DNA of 64,000 bases, from the NCBI RefSeq assembly GCF_013085545.1, contig NZ_CP039543.1:2569322-2633321 (forward strand), in the 5' to 3' direction. Numbering within the stretch: position 1 is the first letter of the stretch; every line of letters starts with the position of its first letter. A program made the translations under genes and the position numbers. Below, in pieces: positions 33,368 through 42,029 of this stretch. The DNA is from Oceanidesulfovibrio marinus (lineage in GTDB: Bacteria; Desulfobacterota; Desulfovibrionia; Desulfovibrionales; Desulfovibrionaceae). The notes beneath the pieces were generated by a model. It had not been told where the DNA came from and searched no databases. It was given only the letters and a program-made list of their open reading frames with translations.

Positions 33368-34744
33368 ATGCTGCACCAAGAATTCATCCATAAACTCGAA
33401 GACCTCCTTGGCAAGGACCGCTGCACCTTCTCCCCGGAGGACATGGTCGCCTACTCCTATGACGCCAACCCGGAAAAACGCGCCCAGCCCGAAGGCATGG
33501 TTTCGCCCAAAAACAAGGAAGAAGTGGCTGAAATCATGAAGCTCGCGTATGCGTACGACGTCCCTGTCACGCCCCGCGGCGGCGGCAGCGGCTACACCGG
33601 CGGCTGCGTCCCGGTCCAGGGCGGCATCGTCATGGCCATGGACCGCTTCAACAGGATTCTTGAAATCGACCGGGACAACTTCATCGTCATTGTAGAGCCC
33701 GGCGTGGTCGTCCAGGATCTCCAGGCAGAGGTGGACCGCATCGGCCAGATGTACCCGCCGGACCCCGCCTCCGTCGCCTTCGCCACCATCGGCGGCAACA
33801 TCGCGGAAAACGCGGGCGGCATCCGCGCCGCCAAGTACGGCGTGACCAAACACTACGTCATGGGGCTGGAAGTGGTCCTGCCCACGGGCGAGATCGTCAG
33901 GACGGGCTCCAAATGCGTCAAGGACGTGGCTGGCTACAACCTGACCGAACTCTTCGTCGGCTCCGAAGGCACCCTCGGCATTATCACCAAAGCCGTGCTC
34001 AAGGTCGTGCCCAAGCCGGAAGCCCGCCGGACCATGACCGCCACATTCTCCACTCTGGAAAAGGCCGCCGAGGCCGTCAGCGCCATCTATGCCACCGGCG
34101 TCCGCCCCGCCACCCTCGAGTTCCTGGACCGCATCTCGCTGGAAGCCGTGGAAAAGGCCATCGCCTTCGGCGCAAAGCCCGAGGAAGGCGCGCTGCTGCT
34201 CATCGAGGTCGACGGCTCGGACCACGCTCTCGACGCCGAGGTGGAGAAAATCCAGACCGCCTGCGAGCAGTGCGGCGTCATCACCTTCAGGAAAGCGCAA
34301 TCGGACGAGGACCGCGAAGACCTCTGGAAGGCGAGGCGGGCCCTCTCCTTCGCCCTGTGCGAGATAGCCACGGAATGGGAGGATGACGATATCTCGGTCC
34401 CCATCGCCCGCATTCCGGCAATGATCCGCAAGCTCGACCAGATCGCCGAACGGCACCACATCATCATCGCCAACTTCGGCCATTATGGCGACGGCAACAT
34501 ACACATCGGCATGACCACCGGGAAAAACGGCGGTCCCTTCCCCATGAAGGCCAAACAGGAAGTGGTCGCGGCGGTGGTGGAGCTCGAAGGCCGCATCGCC
34601 GCGGAGCACGGCATCGGCTGCGTCAAGGTGGAGAACCTGCACTGGAACATAGATGAACCGACCATGAACCTGATGCGCCGCTTCAAGACGCTGCTCGACC
34701 CCAAGGGGTTGCTCAATCCGGGCAAAGTCATGCCCAAGGGATAA
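33368..34744 (+). CDS. FAD-linked 2-hydroxyacid oxidase/dehydrogenase (GlcD-like)
   Basis: A 458-residue FAD_binding_4 + FAD-oxidase_C enzyme. FAD site: VPVTPRGGGSGYTGGCVPVQ and ATIGGNIAENAGGIRAAKYG; C-terminal domain: IANFGHYGDGNIHIGM and IAAEHGIGCVKVENL. The ATG at 33368 has TTGGAGCATGT upstream; a very long extension to the left overlaps the symporter and is not real. The family oxidizes glycolate or D-lactate and related 2-hydroxyacids. The gene pairs with a GlcF-like Fe-S protein three bases downstream, so electrons probably go to the membrane pool or a redox partner. Confidence 0.92.
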   Translation: MLHQEFIHKLEDLLGKDRCTFSPEDMVAYSYDANPEKRAQPEGMVSPKNKEEVAEIMKLAYAYDVPVTPRGGGSGYTGGCVPVQGGIVMAMDRFNRILEIDRDNFIVIVEPGVVVQDLQAEVDRIGQMYPPDPASVAFATIGGNIAENAGGIRAAKYGVTKHYVMGLEVVLPTGEIVRTGSKCVKDVAGYNLTELFVGSEGTLGIITKAVLKVVPKPEARRTMTATFSTLEKAAEAVSAIYATGVRPATLEFLDRISLEAVEKAIAFGAKPEEGALLLIEVDGSDHALDAEVEKIQTACEQCGVITFRKAQSDEDREDLWKARRALSFALCEIATEWEDDDISVPIARIPAMIRKLDQIAERHHIIIANFGHYGDGNIHIGMTTGKNGGPFPMKAKQEVVAAVVELEGRIAAEHGIGCVKVENLHWNIDEPTMNLMRRFKTLLDPKGLLNPGKVMPKG

Positions 34745-34747
34745 GCC

Positions 34748-36055
34748 ATGGCGAAACAAAAACACGCTGAAAAAATGGCCGCGCTCCAGACGCTGGTCAA
34801 AACCGAAGTCGACAAGTGCATCCGCTGCGGCGAATGCCGGACTGTCTGTCCGGTGTTCGCCGTAACCCCCTCGGAACGCTACACGGCCAGGGGCAAGATC
34901 GCCATTGCCGAGAGCCTGGCGCGCGGCGAGCTGGAGTTCACCGCGCACACCCGGGAGCTCTTTGACAACTGCCTGCTGTGCACCGGCTGCGTGAACCAGT
35001 GCTCCAGCGGCGCCCGCGCGGACAAAGTGGTTATCGCCGTACGCGAGGCCTTTGCCGACAAGCAGGGCATCCCTTTCGTCAAGAAGGCCGTGGCCCAGGC
35101 CCTTTCCCTGCCCGGAGGCGCGCTCGGAGCGGGTGCCAGGATCGGCTCCATGGCGCAAAAGCTCGCCTTCAAGCACGTGCCGGAAACCAGCGGCCTCTAC
35201 CGGCGCTTCGCCATGCCCCTGGTCGACAAGGACCAGTATGTGCCGCAGCTGGCCGCCACACCCTTCAGAAGCGAGGCCCGGTTCTGGGGGAAGCAGGACC
35301 AACCGAAAGTGGTCTTCTTCACCGGCTGTATGACCAACTACTTCATGACCGAAATCGGCCATAGTCTGGTCAAGGTCCTCAATGCCCTCAATGTCGCCGT
35401 GGAGGTGCCGTCGGAGCAGGCCTGCTGCGGCATGCCCATGCTTGCCTCGGGCGAGCACGAGATCGTACGCAAGCAGGCGAAGCGGAATATCGGGGCCCTG
35501 ACCCACGGCGGCTCGGACGTGCCCATCGTCACAGCCTGCGCCTCCTGCGGTCACATGCTCAAGCACGGCTATCTGGACCGGTTTGGCGACGACCCCGAAC
35601 TCGCGCCGGGCCTGGCCAACATCGCGGAGCGCACTATGGACATCACCGAGTTCCTGGCCTCCGACGCCAACCAGGACCGGGTGGCCGCCCTGACCGCCCA
35701 GGCCACGCGGCGTAGCGCCACCTATCACGACCCCTGCCACCTGCGGAAAGCGCAGAAGTTGATCGAGGAACCCCGGCGCATACTGAAAATGGCGACCGGG
35801 GACGAAATCAACGAGATGAGCCACCCGGAGGCCTGCTGCGGCCTGGGCGGGACCTACTGCCTTGCCAACATGGAGCGCTCCAAGCAAATCCAGGCCAAGA
35901 AGATCGAGGACGCTGTCTCGACGAGCGCCGACGTCGTCGCCACCGCCTGTCCCGGCTGCATCCTCCAGCTGAGGGACGGCATGCGCAGACGCGAGGGCGC
36001 CGACATGCCGGTGGAGCACATTATCCAGCTCCTCGCCGAGGCCATCGACGCATAG
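34748..36055 (+). CDS. Fe-S partner subunit of the 2-hydroxyacid dehydrogenase (GlcF/LutA-like)
   Basis: A 435-residue protein. N-terminal two [4Fe-4S] sites: CIRCGECRTVCPVFAV and CLLCTGCVNQCSSG. The C-terminal half has two CCG-type domains, VFFTGCMTNYFMTEIGHSLV with QACCGMPML, and DPCHLRK with EACCGLGGTYC, plus a final CPGCILQLRDG. These domains coordinate a further cluster or heme-like redox step and are found in GlcF, LutA and HdrB. It is the last gene before a strong terminator and should accept electrons from the GlcD-like subunit. Confidence 0.92.
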   Translation: MAKQKHAEKMAALQTLVKTEVDKCIRCGECRTVCPVFAVTPSERYTARGKIAIAESLARGELEFTAHTRELFDNCLLCTGCVNQCSSGARADKVVIAVREAFADKQGIPFVKKAVAQALSLPGGALGAGARIGSMAQKLAFKHVPETSGLYRRFAMPLVDKDQYVPQLAATPFRSEARFWGKQDQPKVVFFTGCMTNYFMTEIGHSLVKVLNALNVAVEVPSEQACCGMPMLASGEHEIVRKQAKRNIGALTHGGSDVPIVTACASCGHMLKHGYLDRFGDDPELAPGLANIAERTMDITEFLASDANQDRVAALTAQATRRSATYHDPCHLRKAQKLIEEPRRILKMATGDEINEMSHPEACCGLGGTYCLANMERSKQIQAKKIEDAVSTSADVVATACPGCILQLRDGMRRREGADMPVEHIIQLLAEAIDA

Positions 36056-36082
36056 CCCCCAGGCCCGAGTGCGAGCAAAGAG

Positions 36083-36118
36083 AATCCCCTGGCGGCTTTC
36101 GATCGTCAGGGGATTTTT
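36083..36118 (+). terminator. Rho-independent terminator of the 2-oxoacid operon
   Basis: Perfect 9-bp stem AATCCCCTG / CAGGGGATT followed by TTTTT. It closes the ten-gene operon that starts at 25552. Confidence 0.88.
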
Positions 36119-36529
36119 GCTGTTCGGCATAATAATATTGGGGCCAAATACGCACGCCCTTCCCACGACCTCAGCCCGATGCCAGCTGCCTCCAGCCTGG
36201 ACGATGCCAGCGGGAAAGAAAGACGGGGCTACTGGCCAGTCGGGCGCAACCAATCTCAGACCCTTTTTGTGAATTTATTTTCACGAATCGTTATTTTCTT
36301 CACAATATACTTTTCTCCTCGTTATTATGCCTAATCTAGCATAATAAATCCGAGCGCCATACCTAACGTCTACGATCATTGAATGTTTTTGGCGCACGAC
36401 CAATCTCCCTTTGTTTTTAAAGAAATGGCTGTGTGTCGCATTTGGTTCCAAGGCTTCTTTCCACGTGGACGGCGCGCCAGCCACCGTACGCGTGGTTCCC
36501 GTGCAACCTGAAAAAAAGGAAGAGACCCC
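36119..36529. other. Intergenic region upstream of the DUF169 gene
   Basis: About 410 bases without a convincing gene. Apart from the palindrome at 36325 it contains the inverted repeat GTGAA-N6-TTCAC (36269-36284), another possible regulator site. The ribosome site is AAGGAAGAG before the ATG at 36530. Confidence 0.5.
36325..36344. promoter_or_regulatory. Palindromic operator candidate upstream of the DUF169 gene
   Basis: TTATGCCTAATCTAGCATAA lies within a longer repeat with perfect nine-base arms TTATTATGC / GCATAATAA (36322-36347). It matches two more sites at 40780 and 41537. It is about 185 bases upstream of the DUF169 ATG. Confidence 0.6.
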
Positions 36530-37306
36530 ATGACGTACAAGGAAATGCAGGACGTGCTGATGAAGGAGCTTCGGCTTTACCATTACCCCATTGCGGTCAA
36601 GTTCTTCTATGACCGGGCCGAGCTGGATCATTTTCAGGAAAAGGCGCCGGAGATCCACACCCCACTCAAGGCCATGACGTTCTGCCAGTGGGAGATCGGG
36701 GCGCGCATGAAAGGCCAGATCGTCTACTCGGACCTGGGGGGCCTGGGTTGCAACAACGCCAAGTACAGTTTTGGTTGGAAGGATATCGACGACGGCGAGA
36801 TCAAGGGACACGCCAAGTACACCCGCGACCTGGAGCAGGCCGAGCGGTTCGTGCGCTCCAAGTCCCGGCTGCCCGAGGGCCTGCTGGGCATTGCCGTGGC
36901 GCCGCTCGGCGCTATAGACGGCCTGTACGAGCCGGACACCGTGCACTTCTACTGCGACAACATGCAGGCCTACCACCTCGCCGTGGACTACATGGCGGCT
37001 ACGGATACGCACCCGCTGCGCCCCAGCATCACCATGAACTCCTCGGCCTGCGGCGGCAACGTCTACACGTATCTGGAGCAGGAGTTCAACATGCTCCCGG
37101 CCTGCTCCGGCAGCTACAACGCCGGCAAGACCGAGCGTGGCGAGATTAACGTGATCATCCCCGGCAAGCAGTTCAAGGCGGTGTTCGACAGACTTCAGGA
37201 ACGCATCAATGCAGGCAGCAGCTCCATCACCCGGCCCGGCGACGGCTTCCCGGGCGCGGATGTCTGCAAGAACTGTCCGCTGATCATCTTCAAGAAGGAG
37301 CAGTAA
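36530..37306 (+). CDS. DUF169-family protein
   Basis: A 258-residue soluble protein of the DUF169 family, common in anaerobic bacteria and archaea and without known activity. Typical features are the early YHYPIAVKFFYDRAE stretch, LAVDYMAATDTHPL, SACGGNVYTYLEQEFNMLPA, and a C-terminal GADVCKNCPLIIFKK with a CxxC. Several conserved cysteines (near 51, 74, 142, 169 and 186) hint at a metal or cluster. It is a single gene between two terminators with one of three shared palindromes upstream, so it may be in the regulon of the ModE-like protein at 40914. Confidence 0.8.
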   Translation: MTYKEMQDVLMKELRLYHYPIAVKFFYDRAELDHFQEKAPEIHTPLKAMTFCQWEIGARMKGQIVYSDLGGLGCNNAKYSFGWKDIDDGEIKGHAKYTRDLEQAERFVRSKSRLPEGLLGIAVAPLGAIDGLYEPDTVHFYCDNMQAYHLAVDYMAATDTHPLRPSITMNSSACGGNVYTYLEQEFNMLPACSGSYNAGKTERGEINVIIPGKQFKAVFDRLQERINAGSSSITRPGDGFPGADVCKNCPLIIFKKEQ

Positions 37307-37370
37307 CGCTTCGAAAGAGTTCCGGCCGATTCGGCTTGAAGCCCGGCACGTCGAAAGGCTTGGATTCTGC

Positions 37371-37417
37371 ACCGGCAGCGCGCGCCAGATGTCTGGTCCG
37401 CTGCCGGTCTTTTTTTC
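37371..37417 (+). terminator. Rho-independent terminator after the DUF169 gene
   Basis: Perfect 10-bp stem ACCGGCAGCG / CGCTGCCGGT with an 18-base loop, followed by CTTTTTTT. The remaining ~300 bases to 37737 hold no gene I can support. Confidence 0.85.
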
Positions 37418-37737
37418 AGGTCACAGGCTCCCATTCAGCAACACAAGTCCTGATTACGAACAGAAAGGAGCATGCGCCGCCAAAACTGTACAGCGTTCCC
37501 AGAGTATGTACATAGCTGTGCACATTGGACGTTTTCAAAGCTCGTCCACAACCCCCGGCAGGATGCACGAATGGCGTATAGCGCGCTGATTTTACATACA
37601 TAAACTTTTGCAGACAACAACAGAACAGCTCTTCTGGCATACGGGTTGCTGAATGCTGACGATGAGTTGAGCCTGACCTCAGATCGGGGTGACTGCGGTC
37701 CAAAATAAAGCGGGAAGGATTGGCGGAGCATGACGTG

Positions 37738-39381
37738 ATGCCTGACAGGTGCTCGGAAGAAGAAAAACTCAAGGAATGCTCGACCGGCGTATGCCGGGGC
37801 AAGATCGTTCCGTTGTTGCATGACATGGGCCGGGCCCTCTCTGAAGAAGAGGACCTGGACATGGCCCTGGAGCATTTGCTGCGCTATCTCAAAGAGCAGA
37901 TGGGCATGCAGCGCATCATGATCAACCTGTACCATCGCGAGACCGGGCGTATCTTTATCCACAAGAGCGACGGACTGACCAAGCAGGAGCAGGCCCTGGG
38001 GATATACTTCCCGGGCGAGGGAATTACAGGACGGGTCGTGGCCACGGCCGCGCCCATCGTGGTGCCGAGCATCAGGGACGAGCCGGACTTCCTCAACAGG
38101 ACCGGCAGCCTGGTCAAGGACTCAGCCGACGACATGTCCTTTCTGTGCGTGCCCATTCTTCGCGGGAAGAAGGTGATGGGCACCATCAGCGCCGAGCGGG
38201 GCTACGACAACGAGCTGATGCTGGACAAGCATCGCGACGCACTCATGGTCATCTCGTACATGCTGGCCCAGGCCGTGGAGCTCTACCTGGTGGAGAAGGT
38301 GGACAAGGTGCTCTGGAAGCGCCAGGCGCTGGAACTGATGGACGAGCTGAAGACGCGCTTCAGGCCCTCGAACATGATCGGCACCTCCAAGGCCATGATG
38401 GAAGTCTACGCGTTGTTGCGTAAGGTGGCCGGCACCAGGACCACGGTTCTTCTGCTCGGCGAGAGCGGCGTGGGCAAGGAGCTGCTGGCCAACGCCATCC
38501 ATTATTATGGAGCCAGGCCGGACGGGCCCGTGGTAAAGTTCAACTGCGCCGCCCTGCCGGAGAGCATTCTGGAGAGCGAGCTGTTCGGCCACGAGAAAGG
38601 CTCCTTCACCGGAGCCACGCAGCTGCGCAAGGGCCGGTTCGAAGAGGCGGACGGGGGCACCATCTTCCTGGACGAGGTGGGGGAGCTGCCTCTGGGCGTG
38701 CAGGCAAAGCTGCTGCGCGTACTGCAGGAACGCACCTTCGAGCGCGTGGGCGGCAACGAGTCCATCGCGGTCGACATCCGCATCGTGGCCGCCACGAACA
38801 AGGACCTTGCCGCCATGGTTGCGGCCGGCACGTTCCGCGAGGATCTCTATTACCGGCTCAACGTATTTCCGGTGCTGGTGCCGCCGCTCCGCGAACGGGG
38901 CAGCGACATCATCACCATTGCCGAGCATTTTGCCGCCGGGTTTGCCGAGGAGAACGGCAAGACCATCAACCGCATCGCCACACCGGCCCTGAACATGCTC
39001 ATGAGCTACCACTGGCCCGGCAACGTACGGGAGCTTGAAAACGTGATCCAACGCGCCGTGATTCTGACCGAGGACGACGCCATCCATGGATACAACCTGC
39101 CGCTTTCATTGCAGTCGCCGGCGTTTCCCGAGGCCGGGAGCAAATGCGGGATACTGGAGACGCGTCTCGCGGCGGTCGAGTATGAGATGCTGGTGGAGGC
39201 CCTGCGCCTGCATCAGGGCAACACCACGGAAGCGGCACGCGCTCTGGGCCTGACCCGGCGGACCATGGGGCTGCGCATGCGCAAGTACGACCTGAGCTAC
39301 AAGCAGTTCCGCCGGTCCGACTCTTCGGCTCCGGAGCCCGGCGCGACGGATCGTTCTGGCGAGAGCCTGACGCTGGAATAA
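37738..39381 (+). CDS. Sigma-54 dependent activator with GAF sensor
   Basis: A 547-residue bacterial enhancer-binding protein. The GAF domain spans about 25-175 ([51 protein letters not shown]). The AAA+ domain spans about 200-435: Walker [15 protein letters not shown] loop that contacts sigma-54, Walker [15 protein letters not shown], and [19 protein letters not shown] Fis-type HTH closes it ([20 protein letters not shown]). The architecture is that of NifA/NorR-like regulators. The ATG at 37738 is chosen; a TTG 18 bases earlier directly follows GGGAAGGA and is an alternative. Targets cannot be read; the two downstream genes are candidates. Confidence 0.92.
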   Translation: MPDRCSEEEKLKECSTGVCRGKIVPLLHDMGRALSEEEDLDMALEHLLRYLKEQMGMQRIMINLYHRETGRIFIHKSDGLTKQEQALGIYFPGEGITGRVVATAAPIVVPSIRDEPDFLNRTGSLVKDSADDMSFLCVPILRGKKVMGTISAERGYDNELMLDKHRDALMVISYMLAQAVELYLVEKVDKVLWKRQALELMDELKTRFRPSNMIGTSKAMMEVYALLRKVAGTRTTVLLLGESGVGKELLANAIHYYGARPDGPVVKFNCAALPESILESELFGHEKGSFTGATQLRKGRFEEADGGTIFLDEVGELPLGVQAKLLRVLQERTFERVGGNESIAVDIRIVAATNKDLAAMVAAGTFREDLYYRLNVFPVLVPPLRERGSDIITIAEHFAAGFAEENGKTINRIATPALNMLMSYHWPGNVRELENVIQRAVILTEDDAIHGYNLPLSLQSPAFPEAGSKCGILETRLAAVEYEMLVEALRLHQGNTTEAARALGLTRRTMGLRMRKYDLSYKQFRRSDSSAPEPGATDRSGESLTLE

Positions 39382-39402
39382 TAACCGCCAGGAAACAAAA
39401 CC

Positions 39403-40104
39403 ATGCGGATACACACGATAGAACATGTGGATTTCGAGGGACCGGCCGCCATTGCCGAAGTCGCGTCGAAACACGGACACACGCTGACGCGTACCAGGAT
39501 ATTCGCCGGAGAGCCGCTGCCCGGCATGGAAGATTTTGACTTCCTGGCGGTCATGGGCGGCCCCATGAGCGTGCACGATACGGCGGCGTTTCCCTGGCTC
39601 ATGGAAGAAAAACGATTCCTCAACACTGCTCTGGACGTCGGGAAACGCATTCTTGGCGTGTGCCTCGGGGCGCAGCTTCTTGCCGAAGCGCTCGGAGCAG
39701 AGGTCGTCAAGCAATCCGAACGGGAAATAGGATGGTATTCCGTGGAACTGACGCCGGAAGCCGGCAATTCTCCCGCTGTTGCAGGGTTTCCGGCGCGGTT
39801 CCCGGCTTTCCACTGGCATGGCGATACATTCTCCATGCCTGATGGAGCAGTCCATCTGGCGACCAGCGAGGCTTGTTGCAACCAGGCGTTCTCCTTGGGG
39901 GCCTCGCTGGTCGGACTGCAATTTCATCTGGAGACGACGCAGCAGAGCATGGAGCTGCTCATCGAGAACTGCGCCGACGAGCTCGGTCCCGGACAGTGGA
40001 TTCAGACGCCCGAGCAGATGCGCCGCGGGATCGGCCAAGTGGAGACAACGCATAGGCTGTTGGAAACTCTTTTCGACAACATGGAACCCAAGGAGACGCG
40101 ATAA
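39403..40104 (+). CDS. Class I glutamine amidotransferase-like protein
   Basis: A 233-residue GATase1 protein similar to stand-alone GuaA-like amidotransferases. Catalytic Cys in GVCLGAQLLAEALGAEVV, oxyanion region MGGPMSVHDTAAFPWL, and His-x-Glu in GLQFHLETT form the triad. Such proteins release ammonia or hydrolyse gamma-glutamyl compounds; the true substrate is unknown. The stop overlaps the next ATG by one base (40104), so it is co-transcribed with the PNPOx-like gene. Confidence 0.88.
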   Translation: MRIHTIEHVDFEGPAAIAEVASKHGHTLTRTRIFAGEPLPGMEDFDFLAVMGGPMSVHDTAAFPWLMEEKRFLNTALDVGKRILGVCLGAQLLAEALGAEVVKQSEREIGWYSVELTPEAGNSPAVAGFPARFPAFHWHGDTFSMPDGAVHLATSEACCNQAFSLGASLVGLQFHLETTQQSMELLIENCADELGPGQWIQTPEQMRRGIGQVETTHRLLETLFDNMEPKETR

Positions 40105-40583
40105 TGCGTAAGAAAAAGCGGGCGATTGAAGACAAGGCCCTGATAGAAAAGCTGCTTCTGCGTTGCGAGGCCCTGCAGCTCGGGCTTTGGGACGGGGAGC
40201 AGCCATATGTGGTGACGGTGAACTTCGGCTATGCGGACGGCGCCATATACTTCCACAGCGCCGGAGAAGGCCGGAAGCTCGAATGCATCGAAAAGAACGG
40301 GCTGGCAAGCTTCGTGGCCGTGGCGGAACACGAGCTCATCCGCGCGGACAAGGCCTGCGGGTTCAGCACGTACTACAAGTCGGTGAGCGGTTTCGGCCGC
40401 GCCGAGCTGCTGAGCGATCCCCAGGAGAAGGCCAAGGGGCTGGACGCAGTCATGTCGCATTACGGCGGCCCCACGGGTGCATATGACGACAAGGTCCTGG
40501 CGCGCACGGCCGTAGTGCGGATTGATGTTGAATCAATGGTGGGCAAGGTCAACCCTGCCTTTCCCGGAGATCCGCAAATATAG
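40104..40583 (+). CDS. Pyridoxamine 5'-phosphate oxidase-like (NimA-type) flavoprotein
   Basis: A 159-residue split-barrel FMN protein: the YVVTVNFGYADGAIYFHSAG stretch and the KLECIEKNGLASFVAVAEHE region are usual in NimA/5-nitroimidazole-reductase-like proteins. These bind FMN, heme or F420. The start overlaps the upstream stop. It may be a redox or detoxification enzyme; the substrate is not known. Confidence 0.85.
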   Translation: MRKKKRAIEDKALIEKLLLRCEALQLGLWDGEQPYVVTVNFGYADGAIYFHSAGEGRKLECIEKNGLASFVAVAEHELIRADKACGFSTYYKSVSGFGRAELLSDPQEKAKGLDAVMSHYGGPTGAYDDKVLARTAVVRIDVESMVGKVNPAFPGDPQI

Positions 40584-40913
40584 TTTCAAGATATACGCTG
40601 GTGTATTGCCTGTAGCGGCTGGAGAACTGAGTTTTTTCAGCCCCCGCACGCCCCTGTTCGACAGGGGACTCCTCGCCACATCCACCTGCGACGACTGCGA
40701 TAGCGCGGCGTAGCACGCAGTCGAACACCCTGAACCTGTTTGAAGGGAGGCAACATCACGGGTTGTGAGCGGAAAGTGATTCTGCTAAAAATAGCATAGC
40801 AACTCCGGTCGCCACTCTCGCAACCTGAAGCCCCGCCACCTCACATCGGGCGCTGTGCGTTGCCGGGAGAACGGGCCCTCCCGCCTCTACCACAAACAGG
40901 GAAAGGAAACGCC
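40584..40913. other. Intergenic with hairpin and regulatory palindrome
   Basis: A hairpin CCCCTGT-TCG-ACAGGGG at 40651-40667 has no T run. The palindrome at 40780-40799 is listed separately. No gene was seen in these 330 bases. Confidence 0.5.
40780..40799. promoter_or_regulatory. Palindromic operator candidate upstream of the ModE-like gene
   Basis: TTCTGCTAAAAATAGCATAG matches the site at 41537 at 16 of 20 positions with both TGCTA/TAGCA half-sites kept. It is 114 bases upstream of the ModE-like start, so autoregulation is a plausible reading. Confidence 0.6.
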
Positions 40914-41297
40914 ATGGACCCGGTCGAACCGACCCTTCGGCTACACCTCTGGCTGGAAACACCGAATGGAATGCTTCTGGGCCTCGGCCGCGCCGAACTG
41001 CTCCTGCTCATTCACGAGCTTGGATCGCTCAACAAGGCAGCGAAAACCATGGGCATATCCTATCGGGCTGCCTGGGGCCGTCTCAAGGCCAGCGAGGCCG
41101 CAGCCGGGGAGCCCCTGCTGGAAAAGTTCGGGGGCCAGAAAGGATTCGCGCTCACCCCGCAGGGCCAGCAACTGGCCCAGACCTTCAAAGAATGGTTTCT
41201 CGATGTCGAGGCTTATGCCTTGAAAAAGGCGGAAGAAATGTTTCCCTGGCCGGTCCGGTCCTTCGAGGACTCCCAAACCGGCGAAGCAGACTCCTAA
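40914..41297 (+). CDS. ModE-like HTH regulator (N-terminal domain only)
   Basis: A 127-residue LysR-type winged-HTH protein of the ModE N-terminal kind: LLIHELGSLNKAAKTMGISY followed by RAAWGRLKASEAAAGEPLLE. No TOBE/Mop molybdate-binding domain follows; the tail is short. Similar stand-alone or differently fused ModE-like proteins respond to molybdate or tungstate in sulfate reducers. The ATG has AAAGGAAACGCC upstream; a longer frame from 40860 lacks such a site. Three related palindromes nearby (36325, 40780, 41537) are the likely binding sites. Confidence 0.82.
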   Translation: MDPVEPTLRLHLWLETPNGMLLGLGRAELLLLIHELGSLNKAAKTMGISYRAAWGRLKASEAAAGEPLLEKFGGQKGFALTPQGQQLAQTFKEWFLDVEAYALKKAEEMFPWPVRSFEDSQTGEADS

Positions 41298-41536
41298 CCT
41301 GAGTGCGCCAGCACTCGGCCATGCTGCCTCAAGCCAAAGCTGGACCATTCAGCCCGGGACGCCCTCCCGACGGCCATGCGCCTTCTTCGTCTCCCTCCCC
41401 GGGAGCCGCCGCCCTTCTTGACCCGGAGTGGCCGCGAACAGCTCCTCCACTCCAATCGCCTTCCCGCTGCGCTGACGGGCATGCGACCATCACGCCTTGC
41501 AGGTATCTCCGTGATATGACTCGCCCATTCTTGTTT

Positions 41537-41556
41537 TTATGCTAAATCTAGCATAA
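41537..41556. promoter_or_regulatory. Palindromic operator candidate between the ModE-like gene and aldehyde dehydrogenase
   Basis: TTATGCTAAATCTAGCATAA is a near-perfect 20-bp palindrome, the best of three related sites. It precedes the aldehyde dehydrogenase gene by about 470 bases. Confidence 0.65.
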
Positions 41557-41603
41557 CAAATAGTCACGGATTCTCAGTGGAGCGAGCTAACATCGGTTAT
41601 TAG

Positions 41604-41632
41604 CTTGAAATAACTAGATTTAGTTTTTCAAG
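41604..41632. repeat. Hairpin containing the inverted operator core
   Basis: A 12-bp stem (CTTGAAA + AACTA, one bulged T, GATT loop). It includes CTAGATTTAG, the exact complement of the CTAAATCTAG core at 41542-41551. Confidence 0.5.
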
Positions 41633-41813
41633 AGCCCTTGGCGACAACAGTGAAAAGCGAGACTCGCCAGCTATCTACTACCATTTTCGCGCTTGAAAAC
41701 ACTTTCGTATACCAAATTTGGATACAATTCTGTCAGTACAAATTCTATAAACACGGAGTAGCACCCAAACATAATTTTTAGTACTCTACCAATTCCGGTT
41801 TGAGGAGGTCTTC

Positions 41814-41882
41814 ATGATTGAGAATTCAGCCGTACAACATTGCAAGGTCCATTGCTCGGCAGACTCAGATCCTCCTGCATAA
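41814..41882 (+). CDS. Possible 22-residue Cys/His-containing leader peptide
   Basis: An ATG with TGAGGAGG six bases upstream, the strongest ribosome site in the region, opens a frame of 22 codons ending in TAA. The peptide contains QHCKVHCS, a His-Cys-x2-His-Cys pattern that could bind a metal. A hairpin follows nine bases after the stop (41891-41910), an arrangement that would suit a leader peptide controlling the downstream gene. Confidence 0.35.
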   Translation: MIENSAVQHCKVHCSADSDPPA

Positions 41883-41890
41883 ACAAACAG

Positions 41891-41910
41891 TGATGCCTTC
41901 TCTGGCATCA
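41891..41910 (+). promoter_or_regulatory. Inverted repeat between leader frame and aldehyde dehydrogenase
   Basis: TGATGCC-TTCTCT-GGCATCA, perfect seven-base arms. No T run follows. It may be an operator or an RNA hairpin. Confidence 0.45.
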
Positions 41911-42029
41911 ATTTCACACCAATCATTCTTCCTGCGTCTTGTGTAAACACATTGCTGTGTTGTGCTCCGCACACGATGTGCTCTGTGGATTATTGCGTCA
42001 AGCAACCAAAAGGTCCAAGGAGTGTTTCC

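Larger units (their letters stand above)
41298..42029. other. Long leader region of the aldehyde dehydrogenase gene
   Basis: Over 700 bases with several palindromes but no normal-size gene: the ModE-like site at 41537, a 12-bp hairpin at 41604, the dyad around CCAAATTTGG at 41707-41725, a 22-codon frame at 41814 and a perfect repeat at 41891. The density of dyads suggests a complex promoter. Confidence 0.55.

Noticed and set aside
33182..36253. Open frame of about 1020 codons on the minus strand
   Set aside because: Antisense to the GlcD/GlcF-like genes, which have clear motifs; the frame has no recognised domain.
36269..36284. CRP/FNR-type box upstream of the DUF169 gene
   Set aside because: The inverted repeat GTGAA-N6-TTCAC does not match the normal TGTGA-N6-TCACA or TTGAT-N4-ATCAA spacing, so I did not assign a regulator.
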